Assembly (NCBI GenBank): GCA_947383215.1
Contig: CANDCP010000006.1
Span: 1 to 64,000 of the forward strand
Direction: 5' to 3'
Origin: an uncultured Roseburia sp.
GTDB taxonomy: Bacteria; Bacillota; Clostridia; Lachnospirales; Lachnospiraceae
DNA: 64,000 nucleotides
Under the pieces are notes generated by a model that saw only the letters and a program-made list of their open reading frames with translations, searched no databases and was not told the DNA's origin. The position numbers and the translations under genes are program-made. Below, in pieces: positions 25,318 to 33,767 of the stretch (position 1 is the stretch's first letter; each line of letters begins with the position of its first letter).

Positions 25318-26931
25318 CTACTCTGTCTCCCGGATCGCCTTGCGCACAGAAAGCACACTGCCCGGAGACACCGACAATTCATCCATTCCCATCTTCAAAA
25401 ATCTTCCGGTAAGCTCTGTGTCAGCCCCCAACTCTCCGCAGATCCCGACCCAGATTCCCGCCTCGTGCGCGTTCTTTACGACTGTTTCGATCAGGCGTAA
25501 AATCGCCTCATGGTGCGGGTTGTAGAAATCATCGAGCTTTGCGTTCTGACGGTCGATGGCAAGCGTGTACTGCGTCAAATCGTTTGTTCCGATACTAAAG
25601 AAGTCAACTTCCTTCGCCAGCACATCGCTCATTACGGCCGCGGCCGGCGTCTCTATCATAATTCCCTGCTCTACCTCGCCAAACGCAAGTCCCGCCGCTT
25701 TCAGCTCCTCTTTCACTTCATTTACAATCCTCTTTATCTCACGCACTTCTTCGACAGAAATAATCATCGGATACATGATGGCAATATTCCCGTAATTGCT
25801 CGCCCGAAAAAGCGCGCGCAGCTGCGTCTTAAAGATATCGGGCTGTTTCAGGCAGATGCGGATTGCGCGATATCCCATAGCGGGATTCTCTTCTTTGCCG
25901 AGATTAAAGTAGTCGACCTGCTTATCGGCGCCGATATCGAGCGTGCGGATAATGACCTTTTTTCCCGCCATTGTCTCCGCGACCTGACGATACACCGCAA
26001 ACTGCTCTTCCTCTGTCGGAAAATCCGTTTTCTCCAGATACAAAAATTCGCTTCTGAAAAGTCCGATTCCTCCCGCGTCATTCTGAAGCACAGAGGCAAG
26101 ATCCGAAACATTTCCGATATTTGCGTAAAGATTGATTTTCTGTCCGCTTAAGGTTACGTTCTCCTTTCCTTTTAACGTAAGCAAAAGCTCCTTCTTCTCC
26201 TTGTCCGCTTTGAGCCTGGCTTCATACTCCCGTAAAACCTCCTCCGTCGGCTCTATCACTATTTTTCCTTCATAGCCGTCGATTACCGCCGTCTTTCCAT
26301 TCCACGCCTCCTGAATCTCTACCCCAATCAACGCCGGAATCCCCATGGTTCTCGCAAGGATCGCCGTATGGGAATTGGATGACCCAAGCCGCGTGACAAA
26401 CCCCAGCAGCTTACTTTTGTCCATCTGAACCGTCTCGCTCGGGGCAAGATCCTCGGCGACAATTATCACGGGCTCCCCGGAAATATCGATATCGGTGTCG
26501 TTGCCGCTCAATATCGTAACCACGCGCTCTGAAATATCCTTCACATCAACGGAGCGCGCCTTAAAATACTCATCCTCCATATCGGCGAACATCTTTGCAA
26601 AATTGTCGCCCGTTGTCGCCACCGCATACTCGGCGTTCACATGCTGTCCGTTTATCAGATTGTGGATGGAATCATTATAATCCAAATCCTCAAGCATCAT
26701 GGAATGTACGTCGAAAATCTGTGCGTTTACCTCCCCGACCTCCTTCAGCGCCTTTTGATAAAGCCCCTGCAGCTGCAAAACCGCCTTCGCCTTCGCCGCC
26801 TCAAACCGCGCGATCTCGGCATCCGTATCTTCCACCTTCCTTCGGACAACCAGATTCTCCTTCTTATGAAAAAACTGAATTTTTCCGATTGCGACACCAT
26901 GAAATACCTTTTTTCCCTCTTTAACCTCCAT
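25318..26931 (-). CDS. ptsI: Phosphoenolpyruvate-protein phosphotransferase (PTS enzyme I)
   Basis: 537 residues from the ATG at 26931, chosen for AAAGGAG. The phosphorylated histidine is His188 in SNSHTAILART. Other marks are LFRSEFLYLEKTDFPTEEEQ, RTLDIGADKQ, GYRAIR and the PEP-binding EVDFFSIGTNDLTQYTLA. It transfers phosphate from PEP to HPr. No HPr gene is adjacent. The upstream 26950-26995 carries repeated TTCAT units. Confidence 0.96.
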   Translation of the reverse strand: MEVKEGKKVFHGVAIGKIQFFHKKENLVVRRKVEDTDAEIARFEAAKAKAVLQLQGLYQKALKEVGEVNAQIFDVHSMMLEDLDYNDSIHNLINGQHVNAEYAVATTGDNFAKMFADMEDEYFKARSVDVKDISERVVTILSGNDTDIDISGEPVIIVAEDLAPSETVQMDKSKLLGFVTRLGSSNSHTAILARTMGIPALIGVEIQEAWNGKTAVIDGYEGKIVIEPTEEVLREYEARLKADKEKKELLLTLKGKENVTLSGQKINLYANIGNVSDLASVLQNDAGGIGLFRSEFLYLEKTDFPTEEEQFAVYRQVAETMAGKKVIIRTLDIGADKQVDYFNLGKEENPAMGYRAIRICLKQPDIFKTQLRALFRASNYGNIAIMYPMIISVEEVREIKRIVNEVKEELKAAGLAFGEVEQGIMIETPAAAVMSDVLAKEVDFFSIGTNDLTQYTLAIDRQNAKLDDFYNPHHEAILRLIETVVKNAHEAGIWVGICGELGADTELTGRFLKMGMDELSVSPGSVLSVRKAIRETE

Positions 26932-26950
26932 GCAGCTTCTCCTTTCTTTT

Positions 26951-26995
26951 TCATTCAAATTCGTTCATATTCATTCATCTACATTCATACTAACA
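26951..26995. repeat. Clustered TTCAT motifs upstream of ptsI
   Basis: Within 45 bp, TTCAT or TTCGTTCAT-like units occur repeatedly (for example ATTCATTCATC and ACATTCATAC) with spacing of roughly 6-11 bp. They lie between the ptsI ribosome site and the probable transcription start. Possibly a regulator-binding array or merely low-complexity DNA. Confidence 0.4.
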
Positions 26996-27078
26996 CATTT
27001 AAATGTATTTTTCCACCAAAAATCTATTCATATACTGTACAAATAATTGCAATGATTTTTGTCTGTTTTGCATAATAC

Positions 27079-27103
27079 AAAAAAGTGCCAAAGGCACTTT
27101 TTT
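27079..27103 (-). terminator. Bidirectional terminator after the MFS gene
   Basis: AAAAAAGTGCC, a 3-nt loop and GGCACTTTTTT form a symmetrical A/T-flanked hairpin, 50 bp beyond the MFS stop. Confidence 0.85.
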
Positions 27104-27152
27104 ATTTCTGTCCAATATTCTTTCTGTCAATTCTTTCCCCCCGCGCCAAATT

Positions 27153-28322
27153 CTATGCGTCTGCGCACCGCTTTAACAGCAATTCATGCATAACCGTCAT
27201 CAGAATTAATATCGCCGTCAAATATACCGGAAACAATGATACGCTGATATGGTTCGCAATCAGTCCGAACAACGGCGGCATCAGGCACGTCCCGACATAT
27301 GCGGACGCCATCTGAACGCCAATGACCGCCTGCGATTTGTCGCTGCCAAAATGCGCCGGCGTCGAATGAATAATGCACGGATAAACGGGCGCGCATCCCA
27401 AACCTATCAAAATCAATCCGATAAAGGACGTCGCCATCCCAAACGGCAGGAACAAAAAGATAAGCCCGGACAAAATAATTCCAAAGCCCAGCCGAATCAT
27501 CTGCGTATCGCTAAGCTTCATCGTCACAAATCCGCTCAGCGCCCGGCCGACAGTAATGCCGACGTAAAACCATGCCGCAAAACCGGCGGCCGTCTCCGAG
27601 GCGATTCCTCTGTGCATTACGAGATAACTGCTGGCCCACAATCCGGCCGTCTGCTCCAGCGCGCAATAGCAAAAAAAAGTCACCATCACTTCTTTTGCGC
27701 CCGCAATACCGACAATCTGTTTTAAAGACAGCGGTTTTGACGCCTCATCCTTTTCATCAGAATCCGTATCTTTTGCGCGCCCTTTCCACAACGGCAGGCT
27801 AAACAGCAATATTCCCGTCAGAATCATCTGAAGAATTGCAATCCAAAGATACCCCTTATTCCAGCCGTAACCGCCGTTTAGCGCAAATCCCATAACATAC
27901 GGTCCCACAGACGCCCCCACTCCCCACATGCAGTGCAGCCAGCTCATATGCCGGCTCGCATAGTGCAGCGCCACATAGTTGTTCAGCGACGCGTCTACGC
28001 TGCCCGCGCCAAGCCCGTACGGAACGGCCCAAAGGCACAACAGCCAGAAAGAATGGCTGACGGAAAATCCGAACAGCGCGGCGGCCGTCGCAAACACGCT
28101 GACAGCCGTCACCTTTCCCGTTCCGAAGCTTCTCGTCATACGGTCGCTAAGCAGACTTGAAACTACGGTTCCGACGGCAATAATCATTGAAATAATACCG
28201 GCGTAGGAAATCGGAACCTGCAGCTCTTCGTACATGACAGGCCATGCGGAGCCTAAAAGCGCATCCGGCAGCCCCAGGCTTATAAATGCCAGATAAATAA
28301 TCGCCAACAACAACTGAAACAT
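27153..28322 (-). CDS. Major facilitator superfamily transporter
   Basis: 389 residues with about 12 hydrophobic segments and a polar central loop (about 183-200, rich in Asp, Glu and Lys). It begins IYLAFISLGLPDALLGSAWP, a start seen in sugar-type MFS proteins; the A-loop region has LSDRMTRSFGTGKV. Substrate cannot be told. AAGGAG precedes the ATG. It starts 43 bp after the hybrid kinase on the same strand, so the two may be co-expressed. Confidence 0.85.
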   Translation of the reverse strand: MFQLLLAIIYLAFISLGLPDALLGSAWPVMYEELQVPISYAGIISMIIAVGTVVSSLLSDRMTRSFGTGKVTAVSVFATAAALFGFSVSHSFWLLCLWAVPYGLGAGSVDASLNNYVALHYASRHMSWLHCMWGVGASVGPYVMGFALNGGYGWNKGYLWIAILQMILTGILLFSLPLWKGRAKDTDSDEKDEASKPLSLKQIVGIAGAKEVMVTFFCYCALEQTAGLWASSYLVMHRGIASETAAGFAAWFYVGITVGRALSGFVTMKLSDTQMIRLGFGIILSGLIFLFLPFGMATSFIGLILIGLGCAPVYPCIIHSTPAHFGSDKSQAVIGVQMASAYVGTCLMPPLFGLIANHISVSLFPVYLTAILILMTVMHELLLKRCADA

Positions 28323-28365
28323 CTTTCTTCTCCTTTTCCCAGCTTTCGCCTTACGATTTGAGAAA

Positions 28366-31300
28366 TCAGGCTAATATCTTATCCAGTACGGCAAATAGCT
28401 TTTCTATATCAATCGGCTTTGCGATGTGGGCGTTCATTCCGCTTTTCAGCGCCTCCTGTTTGTCCTCCTCAAACGCGTTGGCCGTCATCGCAATCACCGG
28501 AATCGACGCCAATTCCTTATTCTCCAGCTTGCGGATGGCCTTTGTCGCCTCGTACCCGTTCATCTCCGGCATCTGGACGTCCATAAGAACCAGCTGATAA
28601 TATCCGGGCTCGGAATTTTCAAGCATATCCACGGCAATCTTCCCGTTCCCCGCAATCTCCGTCTGAAAACCGGCGTCCTGCAAGATCACAGTGGCAATCT
28701 CCTGATTCAGCTCAACGTCCTCTGCCAAAAGGATACGACCCGTCCGGCTCTTCACCGCATTTTGGGCGTCCCTCTTCTCCGCCTCTCTCTCCGGCTCCAT
28801 AACGGACTGCAGGCAGCTCCTTAACTCTGACAAAAACAACGGCTTGCTGCAAAACGACGTGACGCCGGCTTCCCTTGCCTCATCCTCGATATCTGCCCAG
28901 TCGTACGCGGTTAAAATGATAATCGGCACGTCTCCTCCAGTCTCCTTTCGTATCCTGCGCGCAACCTCGACGCCGTTCATATCGGGCAGCAGCCAGTCAA
29001 CGATATAGACGTAATAATCATCCTTGCGCATCACCGCCTGGTGCGTCCGCAGAACCGCCTCCTTGCCGGACAATGTCCACTCTGCGCGCATTCCCAACTG
29101 CCCCAGCATATAGGATACGCTGTCGCAGATATTAAAATCATCGTCCACGACCAGAGCGCGGCAATTCTTTAACTCCGGTATATCCTGTACCTCATCCACC
29201 CCGGAATACAGACGGAACGCAAACGAAACCGTAAACTCTGTGCCGACTCCGAGCTCGCTCTCTACGCTGATGGAACCGTTCATCATATCCACAATATTTT
29301 TAGTGATCGCCATGCCAAGGCCGGTTCCCTGTATGCCGCTGATTGTCGAATTCTGCTCTCTCTCAAACGGCTCAAAAATATGCTCCAAAAACTCTTTGCT
29401 CATGCCGATACCGGTATCTTTGATGCAAAACTCATAGTTCGCATAGCCCTCCATCTCACTGCTCTTTTCCGTAAGCCTCATGCTGACGCTTCCGCCCGCC
29501 CCCGTATATTTCACGGAATTGCTAAGCAGATTAAGGAGTACCTGATTGAGCCGCAATTTGTCGCAGTAAATATCTTCATCCCAGACATCCACGGTATCGA
29601 TCTGAAGTTCAAGCTGTTTCGCATGGATATCGGCCTGTAAAATGTTGTGCAGTCCATGTAAGATATCCGGGAGGCTGCACGGTTTTTCCTCCAGATGTAT
29701 CTTGCCGCTCTCAATGTGGCTCATATCCAAAACGTCATTGATCAGGCTTAACAGATGATTTCCGGACGTCATTATTTTTTTCAGGTACTCCTCTACCTGT
29801 TCCCGATTGTCTATATGTTTGACCGCCAGATTCGTAAAGCCGACAATCGCATTCATCGGCGTGCGGATATCGTGCGACATATTGGAGAGAAATACGCTTT
29901 TCGCCCGGTTTGCCTTATTCGCCTGTGTAAGCGCGTCCTCGAGCAGCTTTTTCTGCTCGATTTCATTGCGGATCTCGTCGTCGATACTGCGAAATCCCAA
30001 AACAATGCCATGGCTTGTATCCCATGTCCCGGCGCGCACCGCCCTCATCTGAAAATACTTGACCCCCTCGTCGGTCATCTTGCGGTAATTTACGCTGTGA
30101 TGATTCTTCCTCGTCATTTCCCTCTTCAGCGTCTCCACAGAAGACATCTGCCGCAGCATTTCCCTGTCATCCTCATATACAAAATTGCATATGTATCGCT
30201 CCAAACTCTCTTCCAGCGATATATTTCCGCTAAAGATCGAATCAAACTCGCTTCCGTTGTCGCTGACATTTTGAATGGAAGAGCCGAGGCCCGTATCGAG
30301 ATTAAAATAGCAGACCAGCTTGAAATCGATGCTCAGCGCCTGAATCAGCTCCATCTGATGTCTCTCGTTTTTCTTTTCCTGCAGCTTCTGGGCAGTACAA
30401 TCCAGGAGGAACCGCTGATACACCAATTCCCCGTTCTCTCTTAAAAGCTTGACGTTTCCCATAACATGCAGTTCTTCCCCGTCCTTGTGACGCACACGGT
30501 ATTCCACGCTGACGCTGTCGCCCTCATTGGTCAGCGTACGGATACTTTCTCTCAGCTTTTCCCGATCCTCCATCACAACCGTATCCGCAACCATATCGAA
30601 CCCATCCGCTTCCATTTCTTTTTGGGAACGGTAGCCCAAAATTTTAAGCGCGGCTCTGTTAACGCTCAGGACGTGCTTCCCATCCAGCGTATGACGCATA
30701 ACCCCGCAGTCTATCGTTGTAAAAATCGTCTCCAGCGTCTGGTTCTTTTTGACAATCTCCCTCTCATACGCCCTCTCCTGCGTCACGTCGATCGCCACGC
30801 CAACCGTACCCATCACGCTCCCGTCGAAATCATACAGCGGAGATTTATACGTGGTAAGCGTCCGCATTCCGTCGCCGGTCTTAATAATCTCCTCGGACAC
30901 GCAAGTCCGCCTCTTACTCATCACCTCGCGCTCGGACTCGATACACGCAGGATCGTCCTGCTCGACGTCCCAGATATAAGCGTGACCGCGCCCCTCCACC
31001 TGTTTCCTCGTCTTATTGACCGTCTTGCAGAAGCTCTTATTTACCTTCTCATGGATACCGTCCTTGTCCTTATACCAGATCAGATTCGGCGTGTTATCAA
31101 TCGTCGCCTCCAGAAAATGACTTGTCTGCCAGAAATCCTTCTCCATTTTGCAGTTCTGCTGCCATCTTAGAAAACGAAATCTTATCTCTTCGTCTGACAT
31201 AGGCGTCGTCCATATATCCCGAATCGCCGTCATATCGTCTGTCAAATCCATAATCTGTTCTTTATCGGCTATTATGATCAGTTCCGTCTCCGCGTCTTTT

Positions 31301-31503
31301 TGCAACGCACACAACGCTTCCCTGGCATCCATGCCGCATATATTGGCAAAAATCACATCCGCTTCCTTGGCCAGCGACGCCTCAGGCTTATCGCTCTCCC
31401 GAAATTCATGCGAAAAATGTTCAAACGGTGGCATTCCCTTTACGATCTCAAATACTTTGCACAAATGGCCTGTTAAGTAAAATTGAATATGGCAATGATA
31501 CAC
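28366..31503 (-). CDS. Hybrid sensor histidine kinase with PAS domains and two receivers
   Basis: 1045 residues starting at GTG with AGGAGG 8 bases upstream. Order: an N-terminal degenerate receiver-like segment (1-115), PAS domains (about 125-245 and 255-375), a further PAS-like region (about 390-510), HisKA with His544 in SNMSHDIRTPMNA, HATPase (EKPCSLP..., CIKDTGIGMS, GTGLGMAI), receiver 1 (VVDDD, YIVDWLLPDMNG) and receiver 2 (LLAEDVELNQ, LVLMDVQMPEMNG). No transmembrane segment, so it probably senses a cytoplasmic cue. No separate output regulator is adjacent. Confidence 0.93.
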   Translation of the reverse strand: MYHCHIQFYLTGHLCKVFEIVKGMPPFEHFSHEFRESDKPEASLAKEADVIFANICGMDAREALCALQKDAETELIIIADKEQIMDLTDDMTAIRDIWTTPMSDEEIRFRFLRWQQNCKMEKDFWQTSHFLEATIDNTPNLIWYKDKDGIHEKVNKSFCKTVNKTRKQVEGRGHAYIWDVEQDDPACIESEREVMSKRRTCVSEEIIKTGDGMRTLTTYKSPLYDFDGSVMGTVGVAIDVTQERAYEREIVKKNQTLETIFTTIDCGVMRHTLDGKHVLSVNRAALKILGYRSQKEMEADGFDMVADTVVMEDREKLRESIRTLTNEGDSVSVEYRVRHKDGEELHVMGNVKLLRENGELVYQRFLLDCTAQKLQEKKNERHQMELIQALSIDFKLVCYFNLDTGLGSSIQNVSDNGSEFDSIFSGNISLEESLERYICNFVYEDDREMLRQMSSVETLKREMTRKNHHSVNYRKMTDEGVKYFQMRAVRAGTWDTSHGIVLGFRSIDDEIRNEIEQKKLLEDALTQANKANRAKSVFLSNMSHDIRTPMNAIVGFTNLAVKHIDNREQVEEYLKKIMTSGNHLLSLINDVLDMSHIESGKIHLEEKPCSLPDILHGLHNILQADIHAKQLELQIDTVDVWDEDIYCDKLRLNQVLLNLLSNSVKYTGAGGSVSMRLTEKSSEMEGYANYEFCIKDTGIGMSKEFLEHIFEPFEREQNSTISGIQGTGLGMAITKNIVDMMNGSISVESELGVGTEFTVSFAFRLYSGVDEVQDIPELKNCRALVVDDDFNICDSVSYMLGQLGMRAEWTLSGKEAVLRTHQAVMRKDDYYVYIVDWLLPDMNGVEVARRIRKETGGDVPIIILTAYDWADIEDEAREAGVTSFCSKPLFLSELRSCLQSVMEPEREAEKRDAQNAVKSRTGRILLAEDVELNQEIATVILQDAGFQTEIAGNGKIAVDMLENSEPGYYQLVLMDVQMPEMNGYEATKAIRKLENKELASIPVIAMTANAFEEDKQEALKSGMNAHIAKPIDIEKLFAVLDKILA

Positions 31504-31597
31504 AGCCGTTTCCTCCTTCTAATCATAGTAATTAAAATACGATACGCCTTATTTTAATATCTTACCATGACCTACGAAAACCTTCAAGGATTTTGAC

Positions 31598-32206
31598 TTA
31601 TTTGCTGCCGGTATAATACTTATCCCATTTAAAATCTTTCATTGCAATTTTTGTTTCGGCAGTCCCGTCCCATTGAACGCAAAATCCAACCGCCTTTAAC
31701 TCACCGGCGATAATCTGCCCGACTTCTTCAGCCGTCGGGTTTTCAAAGTAGTTCCCAAATGAGACATAGAGCAGAGTACCGTCCTCATGTAAAATATGTT
31801 CCAAATCCTGCTCTGTATAAAAGCAGCAGCCAATAACCTTTTCTCCTTCTTCCTGCAGCCGCTCAGCCACTTCATTACAATCTTCAAAACCGTCCGATTG
31901 CGTATATCCGGCATAATGTAATGCAACAATCCCGCGTTTCATGAGCGAATGGAACGCTGACTCTAATTTTAAAAAGTTTTCCTGATTACCCGTATTTTGA
32001 AACTCTTTGCGAAGCGCTCTGATAATTTCAAGCAGGTCGTCTTTCGTTATATTATCGCATTCCTCACAATAAAAATCTTCCATGTATTGTTCACATTCCA
32101 TTATAATTTTATCGTCTGACAAAAAACCGGCTTTAATATAATTGATGATCATTTCTTCTAATTCATCTGCACAACATTCATCTTCTATTTTACATTTCCA
32201 TTCCAT
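31598..32206 (-). CDS. Hypothetical protein, DUF6891-like
   Basis: 202 residues, acidic and cysteine-rich at the N-terminus (CCADELEEM, CEECDNITKDDLLEIIRALRKEF). The C-terminal half has VALHYAGYTQSDGFEDC, VIGCCFYTEQDLEHIL and LYVSFGNY, which I associate with the uncharacterised DUF6891 family (moderate confidence). No signal peptide. AAGGAG upstream. Function unknown. Confidence 0.65.
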   Translation of the reverse strand: MEWKCKIEDECCADELEEMIINYIKAGFLSDDKIIMECEQYMEDFYCEECDNITKDDLLEIIRALRKEFQNTGNQENFLKLESAFHSLMKRGIVALHYAGYTQSDGFEDCNEVAERLQEEGEKVIGCCFYTEQDLEHILHEDGTLLYVSFGNYFENPTAEEVGQIIAGELKAVGFCVQWDGTAETKIAMKDFKWDKYYTGSK

Positions 32207-32311
32207 AAAAACATTTTCTCCTTGCGTAAAAAATTCCGATCAATATACTTAGCTATGAATATAAAATCGCTTACAAAAATGCTTACAGCCTTTCCCACCG
32301 CGTTGCGACTG

Positions 32312-32357
32312 ACTTCAAACCGACAGACGATCCCTCACGCACAGCACGCCCCAGCCC
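32312..32357 (-). pseudogene. Remnant of a subtilase gene 3' end
   Basis: These 46 bases match 33765-33810, the end of the adjacent S8 peptidase gene, at 43 of 46 positions. Read on the minus strand they give GVLCVRDRLSV and a stop, versus GVLCVRDSLPV in the intact gene. Homology stops abruptly on the side facing the AbiE pair. It is either the far att-like repeat of an inserted module or the stub of a lost paralogue. Confidence 0.7.
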
Positions 32358-32388
32358 GTTAATGTCGACCTATTACTACAAACGTTTT

Positions 32389-33111
32389 TCACTTTTTAGA
32401 AATTATCTTTTCTTTTTGAAGTTCAAGCTCACGCACTATCTCATTTACCCGTTGATATACTTCTATAAAATCCGGTTTATTCCTTATGCCCTTCATTTTG
32501 TCATAGGCTTCATTAAGCTCTGTCATTTGTGTTTTATATGCTTCAAAGTTCCCCAGTTCCCTGCCGTTTTCCATCCATATCCCGTACAATTCATCCGTGC
32601 TAATTTTTGTAATGAAAGACATTACATAAATATCCAGCACATCTTTCATTCTTCTACACACATTTTTACCTGAAATTGCATATATTTTATCCGACAACAT
32701 TTTTGATAAACTAGCACCTGTAATAGATACTCCATTCACATAAGAAATATAATTACTGTAAAACTGATTCTGTCTGACACTTAAATCAATACTTGCAATC
32801 TTCTCTCCCAATTCATTGACAATCTTAAAGCCCGCTGACTTTCGTTCGGCGAATGTCCTGCTAATCTGAATGTCCAGAGATGAATCTACTCTTTGCACTG
32901 CATTTCTCAATGCCTTTCCCATTTCCTCCATCGTTGGAAATTCACCAACCCAGTCGCCATCAATGTCCCTAGTCATTCTCTCAACTTTTGATGGATTATT
33001 TTCTCTAATTACAAGGTTTAGAATCATCGCGCCTTTAAAAACAATCGGTATTCCTGCACGCGACAATTCTTCCATTACTCTATATAAAAAATCCACCAGT
33101 TCCATACGCAT
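32389..33111 (-). CDS. AbiEii/AbiGii-type nucleotidyltransferase toxin
   Basis: 240 residues. The nucleotidyltransferase pattern is visible: FKGAMILNLV near residue 25, then RMTRDIDGDW with the metal-binding Asp pair, and later ISKM/LSDKIYAI helices. AbiEii-type toxins modify tRNA or a related target and abort phage infection when unchecked. The start is uncertain among GTG 33114, ATG 33111 and ATG 33105; the last has AGGTG best placed. It directly follows the putative antitoxin stop (TAG). Base composition is more A/T rich than neighbours, consistent with transfer. Confidence 0.82.
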   Translation of the reverse strand: MRMELVDFLYRVMEELSRAGIPIVFKGAMILNLVIRENNPSKVERMTRDIDGDWVGEFPTMEEMGKALRNAVQRVDSSLDIQISRTFAERKSAGFKIVNELGEKIASIDLSVRQNQFYSNYISYVNGVSITGASLSKMLSDKIYAISGKNVCRRMKDVLDIYVMSFITKISTDELYGIWMENGRELGNFEAYKTQMTELNEAYDKMKGIRNKPDFIEVYQRVNEIVRELELQKEKIISKK

Positions 33112-33114
33112 CAC

Positions 33115-33525
33115 CTATTCTTCATAATACTCTAATGCCCAATCCCGATACTTTTCAAATCTTAATTGTAAATGTTTTGGCATATTAAGTCCATCAAAAC
33201 TCTCATTATGCTCATCGTAATAATTTGCCAGACTTTCCGTAATAATCTGCTCATCGCCATTTTGCTCCAGAAGATCAATAATGGTCTGATTTATTGTAGT
33301 ACATACTAACCCGTTCCGTTCCTCACACTCCAGATTCTCCAACGAAGGTACCAGAATTTGTTCGGTTCCCTCTATATCCTGCTTTTCACTAACAAATATC
33401 TGTGCCACATCTCTATAACCACCATTTGTCAGTCCTAAAAAGTCTGCCGCCGTATCGAGAGCCAGTACACATTCCACATTAGCTAATAAATTTCGTAATT
33501 GATCATTGTATGCTCTGACAACCAT
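33115..33525 (-). CDS. Putative AbiEi-like antitoxin
   Basis: 136 residues. ALDTAADFLGLTNGG and ILVPSLENLECEERNGLVCTTINQTIIDLL resemble the C-terminal part of AbiEi-type antitoxins and transcriptional regulators of such pairs. It is shorter than the usual ~200 residues and lacks an obvious N-terminal winged helix, so autoregulation is uncertain. Its gene abuts the toxin gene. Assignment rests partly on this pairing. Confidence 0.6.
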   Translation of the reverse strand: MVVRAYNDQLRNLLANVECVLALDTAADFLGLTNGGYRDVAQIFVSEKQDIEGTEQILVPSLENLECEERNGLVCTTINQTIIDLLEQNGDEQIITESLANYYDEHNESFDGLNMPKHLQLRFEKYRDWALEYYEE

Positions 33526-33767
33526 TTATATCGCCTCCTGTCTTTTCCATTTTTAATTAGATATATGACAGCATAATATGATCTGTTGTAACCTATTATT
33601 TAACCTCGTTTATTAACTATTCGTCTGCTGCAATCACTACATGAATAGCAGATATGCAGCAATAGGTCCTGTAGCCGCCCGGAAACCAATCTCCCTTAAC
33701 ATTATTATTTATTTTACCATAATCTGTCTATTACACCACTATTTTTTAGAAAAAATCATACTCAACT

